From: Bog-756 sp963831535 | Lineage (GTDB): Bacteria > Actinomycetota > Acidimicrobiia > Acidimicrobiales > RAAP-2 | Direction of reading: 5' to 3' | Assembly: GCA_963831535.1 (NCBI GenBank) | Contig: CAWHQP010000001.1 | Span: 329,601 to 393,600, forward strand | DNA length: 64,000 nucleotides | In this document: one piece after another, positions 1-8,936 of the stretch | Layout of the letters: every line of letters begins with the position of its first letter | Position numbering within the stretch: position 1 is the stretch's first letter | Notes under the pieces: generated by a model | The model's input: the letters and a program-made list of their open reading frames with translations, nothing else | Databases searched by the model: none | What the model was told of the DNA's origin: nothing | Position numbers and translations under genes: made by a program

Positions 1-1265
1 CCGGTCACGGCGATCGGGCCAGCCGGTGGCGGCCTTCTTCATCGATCTCGACCACTTCAAGGACGCCAACGACTCGCTGGGCCATGAGGCCGGGGACCGG
101 CTCCTCCAGGCGGTGGGCGACCGCTTCGTCTCCATGTTCCGCGCCGACGACAGCGTCGGCCGCCTGGGCGGCGATGAGTTCGTCGTGCTGGCCGAAGGGA
201 TCTCGCTCAGTCTCGGACCCGAGCCCATCGCCGAGCGGATCTGCGAGACACTCCGTCAGCCGTTCGTGATCCCGGGCTATGAGGATCTCCCCATCACGGT
301 GACCGCCAGTATCGGCATCGCCACCGGGCAGCGGGAATCGGCCCAGGAACTGCTCCGCGATGCCGACGTGGCCCTCTATCTGGCCAAGGGCAAGGGACGG
401 AACACCTCGGTCGTCTTCGAATCGTCCATGCAGACCGCCGCCATCGACCGACTGGCCCTCAAGTCGGACCTCGACACCGCGGTGTCGGCCGAACAGTTCT
501 TCCTCCTATACCAGCCGATCTTCGATCTGAGCGACGGTGGGATCCGGGCTGCCGAAGCCCTCCTCCGCTGGCAGCACCCGACCCAGGGCGTGATCTCGCC
601 GCTGGACTTCATCCCGGTGCTGGAAGAGTCCGGTCTCATCGTCGACGGTGGGCCGCTGGGTCCTCCACCAGGCGTGCATGCAGGCCTCCCGCTGGCGGGC
701 CGAGGGCCATGCCCTGTCGGTGTCGGTCAACGTGTCCATGCGCCAGCTCGAGTCCATGTCGTTCGTGGACCACGTCGCCGAGGCCCTGGCCCTGGCCGAT
801 CTCGACCCGGCCCATCTGACCCTCGAGATCACCGAGTCGAGTCTGATGCGTGACGCCGAGGCCACGGTCAACCGTCTCCGTCGACTGAAGGAGCTGGGGG
901 TGATGATCGCCATCGACGACTTCGGCACCGGCTACTCGTCGCTGGCCTACCTGCGGCAGTTCCCGGTCGACGTGCTGAAGATCGACGGCTCGTTCGTGGC
1001 CGAACTGGACGGCTCCCCCGAACGGGCCGCCCTGGTGCACACCCTGGTCGAGCTGGGCCGCATCCTCGGCCTCATCACCCTGGCCGAAGGTATCGAGGAG
1101 GCCGTCCAGCTGCGTGGGCTTCGCGCCGAGCTCTGCGACCGGGGTCAGGGCTTTCTGGTCTCCCCCCCGGTGCCCCCCACCGCGTTCACCGAGCTGCTGA
1201 ACCGGGACCCGTCCCCGCTCGCCGCCCTGGCCAACGGCGTCGATCCCGCCGGGATCAGCCGCTGA
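1..1265 (+). CDS. GGDEF-EAL cyclic-di-GMP turnover protein, 5' partial, frameshifted
   Basis: The reading frame is open at the left edge, so the N-terminus is missing. The first part is a diguanylate cyclase domain with FFIDLDHFK and an intact GGDEF motif (RLGGDEFVVLAEG, around base 160-200). The second part is an EAL phosphodiesterase domain showing EALLRW, LTLEITES, IDDFGTGYSSL and LKIDGSFV. The frame breaks near base 640-648, inside the EAL domain: removing one G restores a continuous VGRWVLHQA-type helix, so a one-base insertion is likely. GGDEF domains make and EAL domains degrade cyclic-di-GMP, and both sets of signature residues are present, so either activity is possible. A cyclic-di-GMP-binding RsiG candidate lies at 35.3 kb. 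Confidence 0.9.
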
Positions 1266-1279
1266 CCGAGCCGTCCCGC

Positions 1280-1579
1280 TCAGAGTGGCGGAGCGGACTG
1301 GCGGCGAGCCTTCTTCCTCCGCTGCCGGAGCAGGATGACCAGACGGTCCACCAGGGCGCCCAGCAGGGCGGCGATGAGCAACACCCAGATGAGGCTGATG
1401 CGGGTGCTGAAGAAGACGAACCCGACCTTCACCGTCTGGCTGTTGTCGAGGACGAAGGCGATGAGGAGGACCAGAGCGATGCCGGCCACGGCCAGGCGGA
1501 CGATCTCTTTGTTCTCCCGCTTGTTGCCGGGCCTGCGGCCCCGCGACCCCGAGTCGGGAACTCCGGGAGAATTGACCAT
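1280..1579 (-). CDS. LapA-domain (DUF1049) small membrane protein
   Basis: A 99-residue protein with a basic N-terminus and two hydrophobic segments (about residues 28-45 and 60-78), split by a short loop with DNSQTVKVGF. A positively charged tail follows (RQRRKKARRQ). The NSQTVKV-F pattern between two membrane helices is the hallmark of the LapA/DUF1049 family, whose E. coli member works with LapB in lipopolysaccharide assembly. Actinobacteria lack LPS, so the role here is unknown. It starts with ATG after a GTGAGCC stretch and lies just downstream of nuoN on the same strand, with a 117-bp gap that shows no gene. Confidence 0.75.
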   Translation of the reverse strand: MVNSPGVPDSGSRGRRPGNKRENKEIVRLAVAGIALVLLIAFVLDNSQTVKVGFVFFSTRISLIWVLLIAALLGALVDRLVILLRQRRKKARRQSAPPL

Positions 1580-1696
1580 GGCTCACTCCTTCACCTCGTC
1601 GGGTGCGGGGCGCCCGCCCGGTCGACAGTACCCGGGGAGGGCCCGGGGGGTGAGGATCCGACCGACCCGACCCGGTCGGGCCGGGGGCGGCTCGGC

Positions 1697-3387
1697 CTAG
1701 GTGAACAGCAGGGTGGCCTGGTGGGCGAAGTCCAAGATGGGCTCGGGGATGATCCCGAAGACCACGGTGAAGCCCACGCACAGGCTGATCGACACCGTGG
1801 TGAGCAGCGGGACGGGAACGGCGCCGCGTTGGCGCACCGCCTCGGCCGGCTCGTCGTCGGTGAGGACCGAGAGGCTGGCCAGGCCGTCGACGGTGACCGA
1901 ATCGGCGTCGGCGTCCAGGCCGGTCCCGGTGACCGCGTCGGTGCCCGGTTGCGGGCCGAGGGTCACCGGTCGACGCTGGGGCCCCGGCGTCGCCGTCCAC
2001 GGGGTCGGCGACGGCTCCCACCGGCGAGTACATGGTCACCGCCACCCGGAGGTAGAAGAAGGCGGCCACGGCCGCCGAGACCATGGCGATGGCGGCCAGG
2101 GCGTAGCCGTGGGTGGCCACGACCGCCCCCACCACCCCGAACTTGGCCAGGAACCCGGTGGTGAAGGGGATGCCGGCCTGACCGAGTAGCAACACGGCGA
2201 AGGCCAGGGCCAACAGGGGCTGGCGCTGGGCCAGACCCCGGTAGTCGGTGATGGTGTGGCCGGTGTCCCCGTCACGGGCCATCACGGTGATCACGGCGAA
2301 CGACCCGATGGTCAAGAAGGTGTAGGCGAACAGGTAGTAGAGGGCGGCCGACACCCCGCGGGTGGTGGCCGCCTCCACGCCCGAGGAGGATGAAGCCGGC
2401 GTGGTTGATGGAGGAGTAGGCCATCATCCGCTTGACGTCTTTTTGCATGAGGGCCACCACGGCCCCCACCACCAGGCTGAGGATGGCCAGGCCCCAGATG
2501 ATGGGCTGCCAGTCGGTCCGCACCGTCCCGAAGGTCGAGACGAACACCCGGAGCAGGGCGGCGAACGCCCCGACCTTGGCCACCGCGGCCATGAACCCGG
2601 TCACCGGTGACGGGGAGCCCTGGTAGACGTCGGGCGACCACATGTGGAAGGGCACGGCGGCGATCTTGAAGCCGAAGCCCACCAGCAGCAGGGCCAGACC
2701 CCCGAGGAGCACGCCGTTGTTGGCGATGACGTTCTTCGACAGGTAGTCGGCGATCTGGGGCAGGTTGGTCGATCCGGTGGCCCCGTAGATGAGGGCGATC
2801 CCGTAGACGAAGACGGCCGAGGAGAAGGCGCCGAGCACGAAGTACTTGAGGGCGGCCTCACCGGACTCGGCCCGCTTGTGGTTGAAGGCGGCCAGCACGT
2901 AGAGGGCGATGGACATGATCTCGAGTCCGAGGAACACCACGATGAGGTCGTTGGCCGCACCCATCATCATGGCCCCCGAGGCCGACATCATGGCCAGGAC
3001 GTGGTACTCGGGGCCGTCCACGCCCTCGCGGCGCAGGTAACCGTCCCCGACGAGGGCCGACAGCAGCACGGCGATGGCTACGGTGATCTGGACGAAGACG
3101 TCGAAGCCGTCGAAGGCGATGGCCCCGGCGATGGTGACCGAGGGTCCGTGGGTGACCACGTGGTCCCACTGGACGAGGGCGGCCACGAGGGCGGCGATCG
3201 AGGTCACCGACGCCACCAGGGTCCCCGTCCCCACTCCGAGGATCTTGCGGAACAGCGAGGACACCACCATCAAGAGCACCGCCCCACCCATCATGATCAG
3301 CATGGGGAGAATGCTCAGGTAGTCGACGTGGGGCGTGTGGATGATCGGGGCCACCGCCGCCGTCGCCACCGCCAACAGGGAGGGCAT
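1697..3387 (-). CDS. nuoN: NADH-quinone oxidoreductase subunit N (two frameshifts)
   Basis: Antiporter-like membrane subunit of complex I, last gene of the nuo operon. The start is ATG at 3387 with an AAGGAG ribosome site. Signature segments include GDGYLRREGVDGPEYHVL, the HKR-containing helix after AAFNHK, FKIAAVPFHMWSPDVYQGSP and DVKRMMAYSSINHAGF. The frame breaks at about 2380-2382, where one extra G in a GGG run separates HAGFILLG from EAATTRGVSAALYY. It breaks again near 1978-1985 in a GGGGCCCC tract, just before the C-terminal segment ending FGIIPEPILDFAHQATLLF. With both corrected, the protein is about 560 residues, slightly long for NuoN because of a hydrophilic insert before the last helix. 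The breaks look like sequencing errors. Confidence 0.9.
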
Positions 3388-4981
3388 CACGGGGCTCCTT
3401 CCGCCCGAGGGCGAGGTCAGCGGAGGATCAGGCCGGCCGGCCCAGGGCCGGCCGCGCGCTAGGGCAGCCGGGACGGGCGTGTTCGTGACCCGGTCGACGT
3501 GGACGACCAGTTGGTTGACCGAGGGGGTGATGCGGTCGAGCACCGGCTTGGGGAAGACCCCGAGGAACACGATGGCGATGATCAGCGGGGCGATGATCAG
3601 GCGTTCGCTCCAGCTCAGGTCGCGGGTCTTGGCCTTGTCCTCTGCGGTGGGCTCGCCGTGGAACACCTGCTGGAAGGCCCACAGGAGGTAGACCGCGGCG
3701 GCGATCACGCCCATGATGGCCACCACCGCCCACCAGCGGTGGGCCACGAAGGTGCCGATGAGGATGAGGAACTCACCCACGAACCCGTTGAGCCCGGGCA
3801 CCCCGATGGAGGCCAGCATGGCCACGGTGAACACCCCGGCCATCACGGGCGCCGGCGACTGGAGTCCCTTCAGGGCGGAGACCTGCCAGGTCTTGCGGCG
3901 CTCGTAGATCCAACCCACCAGGATGAACAGGGTGGCAATGATCAGTCCGTGGTTGACCATCTGGAGCACGCCACCGGTCAGCCCTTGGCTGTTGAGGGCG
4001 AAGGTCCCGAGCACGATGAAGCCGATCTGGGCCAGGGACGAATAGGCCAGCAGGCGCTTCAGGTCGCGCTGGGCACACGCCACGACGGCGCCGTAGAGGA
4101 TGCCGATGGTGGCGAGCGTGAGAAGCCACGGTGCCAGGGTGCGGGTGGCCTGGGGGAAGAGGTTGAGGTCGAAGCGGATGATCCCGTAGGTGCCCAGCTT
4201 GGCCATGACCGCGGCCAGCAGGACCGCACCCGCGGTCGGGGCCTCGGCGTAGGCGTCGGGTGACCAGGTGTGGAACGGGAAGATGCGGCGCTTTGACGGC
4301 GAAGGCCGCCGTGAAAGCCAGGAACAGCAGGACCCCCTCGGTGCCCGAGAGGTGGGTGTGCATGAGCGCGGGGAGCTCGAAGGTCAGCACCCCGGTCTGG
4401 GACTGGTGGAGGAAGGCCACGGCCAGGATTCCCACCAGCAGGAATGCCGATCCGGCGAACGTGTAGACGAAGAACTTGATGGCGGCATAGCCCCGCCGCG
4501 CGTAGCCCCAGCCGCCGATGATGAAGTACGCCGGCACCAGGGTCAGCTCGAAGAAGAGGAAGAACAGGACCAGGTCGAGGGAGACGAAGCTGCCCATGCA
4601 GGCCGCCTCCATGAGCAGGATCCACGCCACGAAGGCGCGGGGGTCCCGACGCCCCCGTGCACCCAGGATGGTCAGCGGGAAGAGGAGGGCTGTCATCACC
4701 ACCAGGAACAGGGAGATTCCATCGATGCCGAGCGACCAGTGGATGCCCAGCTGCTTGGCCCAGACATGGTCGGACACCAGCTGGTAGCCACCGAAACCCA
4801 CCTTGAACTGGCCGGCGATGACCACCGACAGGACGAGGGTGAACAGGCCCACCAGGGACCCGACGGCCTCGTGGAAGCGCTTGGCCACCAGGTGGGGCGG
4901 GATGAGGGCCACCACGGCGGCGCCGACGGCCGGGGTCAGCACCAGGACGGTCAGGAACGGGAAGTGCGAGGTCGACGACAT
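3388..4981 (-). CDS. nuoM: NADH-quinone oxidoreductase subunit M (frameshifted; open into nuoN)
   Basis: Proton-pumping antiporter-like subunit of complex I. The ATG at 4981 overlaps the nuoL stop codon. The N-terminal half has GIDGISLFLVVMTALLFP and the conserved ELTLVPAYFIIGGWG glutamate helix. One extra base near 4285 breaks the frame at AFAVKAP, after which LFPFHTWSPDAY-type sequence and MAKLGTYGIIRF continue in the neighbouring frame. DLKRLLAYSSLAQIGFIVLG marks the second antiporter bundle. No stop codon separates its end (after VTNTPVPAALARGR) from the nuoN start at 3387. A stop lies one frame away, so either another indel or a true read-through fusion is possible. Confidence 0.9.
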
Positions 4982-6909
4982 CAGCCCCACCACATCCGGG
5001 TGAGCACGAAGGCCAGGATCAGCACGGTGCCGAGCACGATGCCGAGCACGTAGTTGCGGACGTACCCGGTCTGGGTCCGGCGTAGCAGCGCCCCCGACCG
5101 GCGGACCAGTGTGGCCACGCCGTTGACCCCGCCGTCGATCACCTTGGGGTCGACCACGTCGGCACTGAAGGCGGCCAGCCGCGCCAAGGGCCGGCCGAAG
5201 ACGGCGTCGTAGAACTCGTTGATGTACCACGAGTACCGGAGGAATGGCACCTCGAGCTGCGGGCGCTCGGCGACGTTCATCCACAGCCGGAGGCCGATGA
5301 ACACGCCGACGACGGCGATGACGGCGTCGGTGATGCCCAGGGTCCACAGCGCCCCGGTGCTCAGGTGGTCGTCGAACAGGTTGGAACCGAACACCGGGTC
5401 GATCCACTTGGCCAGAGAGAGGTGGTTGTTGGACACGGCCAGCAGGCCGGCAAAGGCGGCGAAGAAGGCCAGGATCCACAGCGGGATGACCATGATGCGG
5501 GGCGACTCGTGCGGCTCGGTGATGGGCCCCTCGGCGTGTTTGGCGTCGGGCATGTCGGTGTCCACGTCGATGGGCACCTCGGCGGCCCACCGGTCCCGAC
5601 CGAAGAAGGCCAGACCGGTGAGGCGGCTCATGTAGTAGGCGGTGAGCAGGGCGGTGACGAGGCCCAGACCCCACAGGGCGGGGTGGGCCACCCAGGTGTT
5701 CTCCAGCACGTCGCCCTTGGCCCAGAACCCCGACAGCGGGGGTACGGCGGCGATGCACAGCCAGCCGATCCCGAAGGTGATGAAGGTCAGCGGCATGTAG
5801 TGGCGCAGGTTGCCCATGCGCTTCAGGTCCTGCTCGTCGTGGAGGCCGTGGATGGCCGAGCCGGCCCCGAGGAACAGGAGGCCCTTGAAGAAGGCGTGGG
5901 CCACCATCAAAAAGATGGCCGCCGTGTACGCCCCGCACCCGATGGCCAGGAACATGTAGCCGAGCTGGCTGACCGTCGAGTAGGCCAGGACTTTCTTGAT
6001 GTCCTGCTGGGCACAGGCGATGGTGGCGGCCACGAAGGCCGTCAGTCCGCCCACGATGGCCACGGTCAGCGCCGCCGAGCTCGAGGCGTGCAACAGCGGA
6101 TTGATCCGGCACAGGAGGTACACCCCGGCGGTCACCATGGTGGCGGCGTGGATGAGGGCGGAGACCGGAGTGGGGCCCTCCATGGCGTCGGCCAGCCAGG
6201 GGAACAGCGGGATCTGGGCCGACTTGCCCATCACTCCCACCAGGAGCAAGAGGCAGATGGCGGTGATGTATCCCGATCCGATCTGGTGGAGGTGGGAGAA
6301 GATGGTGGTGTACTCCAGCGAGTGGATCCGCTCGAAGACCAGAAAGATGGCCAGGAGGAAGCCGACGTCGCCGATCCGGTTGTAGACGAAGGCCTTCTTG
6401 CCGGCGCTGGCCGCGGACTCCTTGGTGAACCAGAACGACACCAGCCAGTAGGAGCAGGTGCCTACACCCTCCCAACCCACGAAGGTGACCAGGAGGTTGG
6501 ACCCCAGGACCAAGATGAGCATGGAGGCCACGAACAGGTTCATGTAGAGGAAGAACTTGGAGTAGTCCTTGTCCCCTTTCATGTACCCGATGGAGTACAG
6601 GTGGATCATGGTGGAGATCCCGGTGATGAACAGCACCATGGTCATGGACAGGGGGTCGACGAAGAGCCGGGCGTGGACCTGGAGTGTGTCCACCGGGATC
6701 CACGTCCACAGGTTCTGGGTGTAGGTCCGGACCGGGGCGTTGACCGTGAGGAGGTCGAGGTAGACACCCACCGAGACCAGGAAGCTGGCCCCGATGAAGG
6801 CCGTGGCCACCCCGCCGGCGGCCGGGTCCCCGAGCCGCCGACCGGCCACCAGCTGGACGGCGAACCCGACCAGGGGCAGCAAGATGATCAGGTACGTCAC
6901 TCCGAGCAT
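4981..6909 (-). CDS. nuoL: NADH-quinone oxidoreductase subunit L
   Basis: Intact 642-residue antiporter-like subunit, the distal proton pump of complex I with the long lateral helix. Visible family segments are FVDPLSMTMVLFITGIS, YMKGDKDYSKFF, FVGWEGVGTCSYWLV, KAFVYNRIGDVGF, SAQIPLFPWLADAMEGPTPV and DIKKVLAYSTVSQLGYMF. The C-terminal quarter (EVPFLRYSWYINEFYDAVF and the final hydrophobic segment) belongs to the NuoL-specific extension. It starts with ATG 7 bases after nuoK, and its TGA overlaps the nuoM ATG. The conserved Glu and Lys residues of the proton path are present. Confidence 0.97.
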   Translation of the reverse strand: MLGVTYLIILLPLVGFAVQLVAGRRLGDPAAGGVATAFIGASFLVSVGVYLDLLTVNAPVRTYTQNLWTWIPVDTLQVHARLFVDPLSMTMVLFITGISTMIHLYSIGYMKGDKDYSKFFLYMNLFVASMLILVLGSNLLVTFVGWEGVGTCSYWLVSFWFTKESAASAGKKAFVYNRIGDVGFLLAIFLVFERIHSLEYTTIFSHLHQIGSGYITAICLLLLVGVMGKSAQIPLFPWLADAMEGPTPVSALIHAATMVTAGVYLLCRINPLLHASSSAALTVAIVGGLTAFVAATIACAQQDIKKVLAYSTVSQLGYMFLAIGCGAYTAAIFLMVAHAFFKGLLFLGAGSAIHGLHDEQDLKRMGNLRHYMPLTFITFGIGWLCIAAVPPLSGFWAKGDVLENTWVAHPALWGLGLVTALLTAYYMSRLTGLAFFGRDRWAAEVPIDVDTDMPDAKHAEGPITEPHESPRIMVIPLWILAFFAAFAGLLAVSNNHLSLAKWIDPVFGSNLFDDHLSTGALWTLGITDAVIAVVGVFIGLRLWMNVAERPQLEVPFLRYSWYINEFYDAVFGRPLARLAAFSADVVDPKVIDGGVNGVATLVRRSGALLRRTQTGYVRNYVLGIVLGTVLILAFVLTRMWWG

Positions 6910-6916
6910 CGTCCGG

Positions 6917-7222
6917 TCAGCCCTTCATCAGGTGGAGATCGTCGGCGGTGGCGTTGGCCCGACGGCGGAAGATGGCTACCACCAGGCCCAGCCCCACCAC
7001 CACCTCGGCCGCCGCCACGACCAGCACGAAGAAGACCAGCACCTGGCCGCCGATGTCGTGCAACTGCCGGGCGAAGGTCACGAAGGTCAGGTTGGCGGCG
7101 TTCAGCATCAGCTCGACGCACATGAACATGACCAGCACGTTCCGCCGGACCATGACACCGAGGGCTCCGATGGAGAACAGGATGACGCTGAGTCCGAGGT
7201 ACCACCCGGCACTGATGGTCAT
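6917..7222 (-). CDS. nuoK: NADH-quinone oxidoreductase subunit K
   Basis: A 101-residue protein with three membrane helices, the normal length for NuoK. The two conserved membrane glutamates appear in MFMCVELMLNAANL (helix 2) and VAAAEVVVGLGLVVAIFRR (helix 3). These residues form part of the proton path between the quinone site and the antiporter subunits. The start codon overlaps the nuoJ stop by four bases, which suggests translational coupling. A short charged tail (ATADDLHLMKG) ends the protein. Confidence 0.97.
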   Translation of the reverse strand: MTISAGWYLGLSVILFSIGALGVMVRRNVLVMFMCVELMLNAANLTFVTFARQLHDIGGQVLVFFVLVVAAAEVVVGLGLVVAIFRRRANATADDLHLMKG

Positions 7223-8004
7223 GGCCGGGCCTCCTCGGCTGATGGGGTCGTGGCGGAGTGGGTGGTGGCGCGGTATGCCGTGTCTCCGGGACTCGGATCT
7301 GCGGCCGCTCCGGTAGCCCCGGCTGATTCCGGGGCGGTCACCGTCCCGGCACCTCCTTCGGCCGGTCGGTCGGTGTCCCCTCCCGGATCGTCGGTATCAC
7401 CGGCGTCGCCGCCGACGGTGTTGGCCGGTGCCGGTGGTCGGCGGGCCAGCACCACGGCCCCCACCACGGCGATGACCAGCAGGGCCGCGGTGGCCTCGAA
7501 GGGGAACAGATAGGTCGTGTAGACCGACTTGCCGAGCAGGTAGACGTTGGACTGCTTGCCGGCGTCGACACCGGCCACGTGCGGGGCCCCGGTGGTCCAC
7601 TTGGACACCTGACCCAACAGGAGGAGGCCGGTCGTGCCCAGGATCGCCAACCCGATGGCCAGTGGGCGTTGGCCCCGGAGGGGTTCGAGGGCGATGTTCT
7701 CCTCGCGGTCGACCCCGAGGAACATGATGACGAACAAGAAGAGCACCACGATGGCGCCGGCATAGACGATGACCTGGACGGCGGCGAGGAACGGGTCCCG
7801 CTGCAGGACGAAGAGCACGGCCACCCCAAACAGGGTCATCACCAACATGAGTGCCGAGTGGACCGGGTTGCGGGCCACCACCACGCCCACGGCCCCGGCC
7901 AGGATGATGGCGGCGGCCACCGAGAAGGTGCCCACGTCGACCCACGAGGCGTGGGTGGTGACGGTGGTGGCGGCCAGCAGCACCGACCCGAGCGCTCCCG
8001 TCAT
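7219..8004 (-). CDS. nuoJ: NADH-quinone oxidoreductase subunit J
   Basis: Membrane subunit of complex I, 261 residues, starting with the ATG at 8004 that overlaps the nuoI stop codon. The conserved core VARNPVHSALMLVMTLFGVAV and QVIVYAGAIVVLFLFVIMFLG contains the pi-bulge helix of this family. Helices follow near GLLLLGQVSKW and at the TAALLVIAVVGAVVLARR segment. The last 60 residues form a Gly/Thr/Pro/Asp-rich hydrophilic tail not seen in typical NuoJ (about 170-200 residues), probably disordered in the cytoplasm. The downstream gene nuoK overlaps by four bases. Confidence 0.95.
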   Translation of the reverse strand: MTGALGSVLLAATTVTTHASWVDVGTFSVAAAIILAGAVGVVVARNPVHSALMLVMTLFGVAVLFVLQRDPFLAAVQVIVYAGAIVVLFLFVIMFLGVDREENIALEPLRGQRPLAIGLAILGTTGLLLLGQVSKWTTGAPHVAGVDAGKQSNVYLLGKSVYTTYLFPFEATAALLVIAVVGAVVLARRPPAPANTVGGDAGDTDDPGGDTDRPAEGGAGTVTAPESAGATGAAADPSPGDTAYRATTHSATTPSAEEARP

Positions 8005-8936
8005 CAGGAGCCGTCCGATCCCAGTTGGTCGGCGGCGGTCGGGGAACCCGGCCCGCCCCCCACCGAGGCGTCCCGTTCGGCGTTGCCGGCCACCTTGGCG
8101 GCGGCGTAGTCGGCGTCGGCCTTCTCCCGGTGCTTCCGGCCGGCCCCGGGAGCGAAGCGCTCCGCCTTCTCCATCATGCGGCCGATGGCCCCCCTCGGCC
8201 CGCGCTTGTCCGCCGGCATGTCGGCGGGAATGAGATGGCGCTCGAGGGTGTCGCGCAGCTGCCTGCTCCCGGTGGTGGCGTCGTCCCGGTGCACCGACTG
8301 GCCCCCTTCGGGGGCCCGGACGCCGAAGCCCAGCTCGCCCGACCACTGCACCTGACCCTCGAACTCGGCGCTGCCGGCCGGCGAGGTGGCCCGCATCCAG
8401 CCCGAGGTGTGCAGGTCGTCGTCCTCCCGCCAGTCCTCCCACGGCAGGTGCCGGGGCTTGCCGTCGTCGTCGACCAGCAGCTCCTCTTTGGTGTAGATGG
8501 CGTCGTTGCGGTTGGTGAAGGAGAACTCCATCAACTTGGACTCGGTGATCGCCTCGGTGGGACAGGCCTCGACGCACAGGTCGCAGTGGATGCACCGCAG
8601 GAAGTTGATCTCGTAGACGTAGCCGTAGCGCTCGCCCGGCGAAACCGGGTGGTCCGGGGGGTTGTCGAGACCACGCACGTAGATGCAGTCGGCCGGACAC
8701 ACCCCGGCGCACAGCTCGCAGCCGATGCACTTCTCCATACCGTCCTCGTAGCGGTTGAGGACGTGACGGCCGTGCTGGCGGGGCTGCTTGGGTCGCTTCT
8801 CCTCGGGGTACTGGCGGGTGACCGGGGGGCGGCCCAGGTGTTCGAGGGTCAGCTTGAATCCGCCAAGGAAATTCTGCCGCTGTCGGGGCGGCTGGGGCGT
8901 GGGTTCGGATTCGGATTCGGATTCGGATTCGGCCAT
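8004..8936 (-). CDS. nuoI: NADH-quinone oxidoreductase subunit I (with N- and C-terminal extensions)
   Basis: The 8Fe ferredoxin-like subunit that carries clusters N6a and N6b to the quinone site. Two cysteine motifs are seen: CIGCELCAGVCPADCI and CIHCDLCVEACPTEAI. The protein has 310 residues, against about 160-190 in most NuoI. The extra length is a Ser-Glu repeat at the very N-terminus (residues 3-11, SESESESES) and a C-terminal region of about 140 residues after the ferredoxin fold. That region is charged and rich in Ala, Gly and Arg, without a recognised domain. Both ends overlap neighbours by ATGA, so the start is well supported. Confidence 0.95.
   Translation of the reverse strand: MAESESESESEPTPQPPRQRQNFLGGFKLTLEHLGRPPVTRQYPEEKRPKQPRQHGRHVLNRYEDGMEKCIGCELCAGVCPADCIYVRGLDNPPDHPVSPGERYGYVYEINFLRCIHCDLCVEACPTEAITESKLMEFSFTNRNDAIYTKEELLVDDDGKPRHLPWEDWREDDDLHTSGWMRATSPAGSAEFEGQVQWSGELGFGVRAPEGGQSVHRDDATTGSRQLRDTLERHLIPADMPADKRGPRGAIGRMMEKAERFAPGAGRKHREKADADYAAAKVAGNAERDASVGGGPGSPTAADQLGSDGS
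8904..8932 (+). repeat. TTCGGA hexanucleotide tandem repeat in nuoI start region
   Basis: Four full copies and one partial copy of TTCGGA run end to end within the first dozen codons of nuoI (minus strand). They encode the alternating Ser-Glu dipeptides. Because the unit is six bases, gain or loss of copies would change peptide length without breaking the frame. Confidence 0.85.

Noticed and set aside
2644..3462. Long plus-strand frames over nuo genes rich in His, Asp and Gly
   Set aside because: Typical antisense shadows of high-GC membrane-protein genes; no domain and no start context.
3773..6709. A 978-codon minus-strand frame covering nuoL and nuoM
   Set aside because: Its first two-thirds are nuoL read in the wrong frame; only the part from 4981 on is NuoM.
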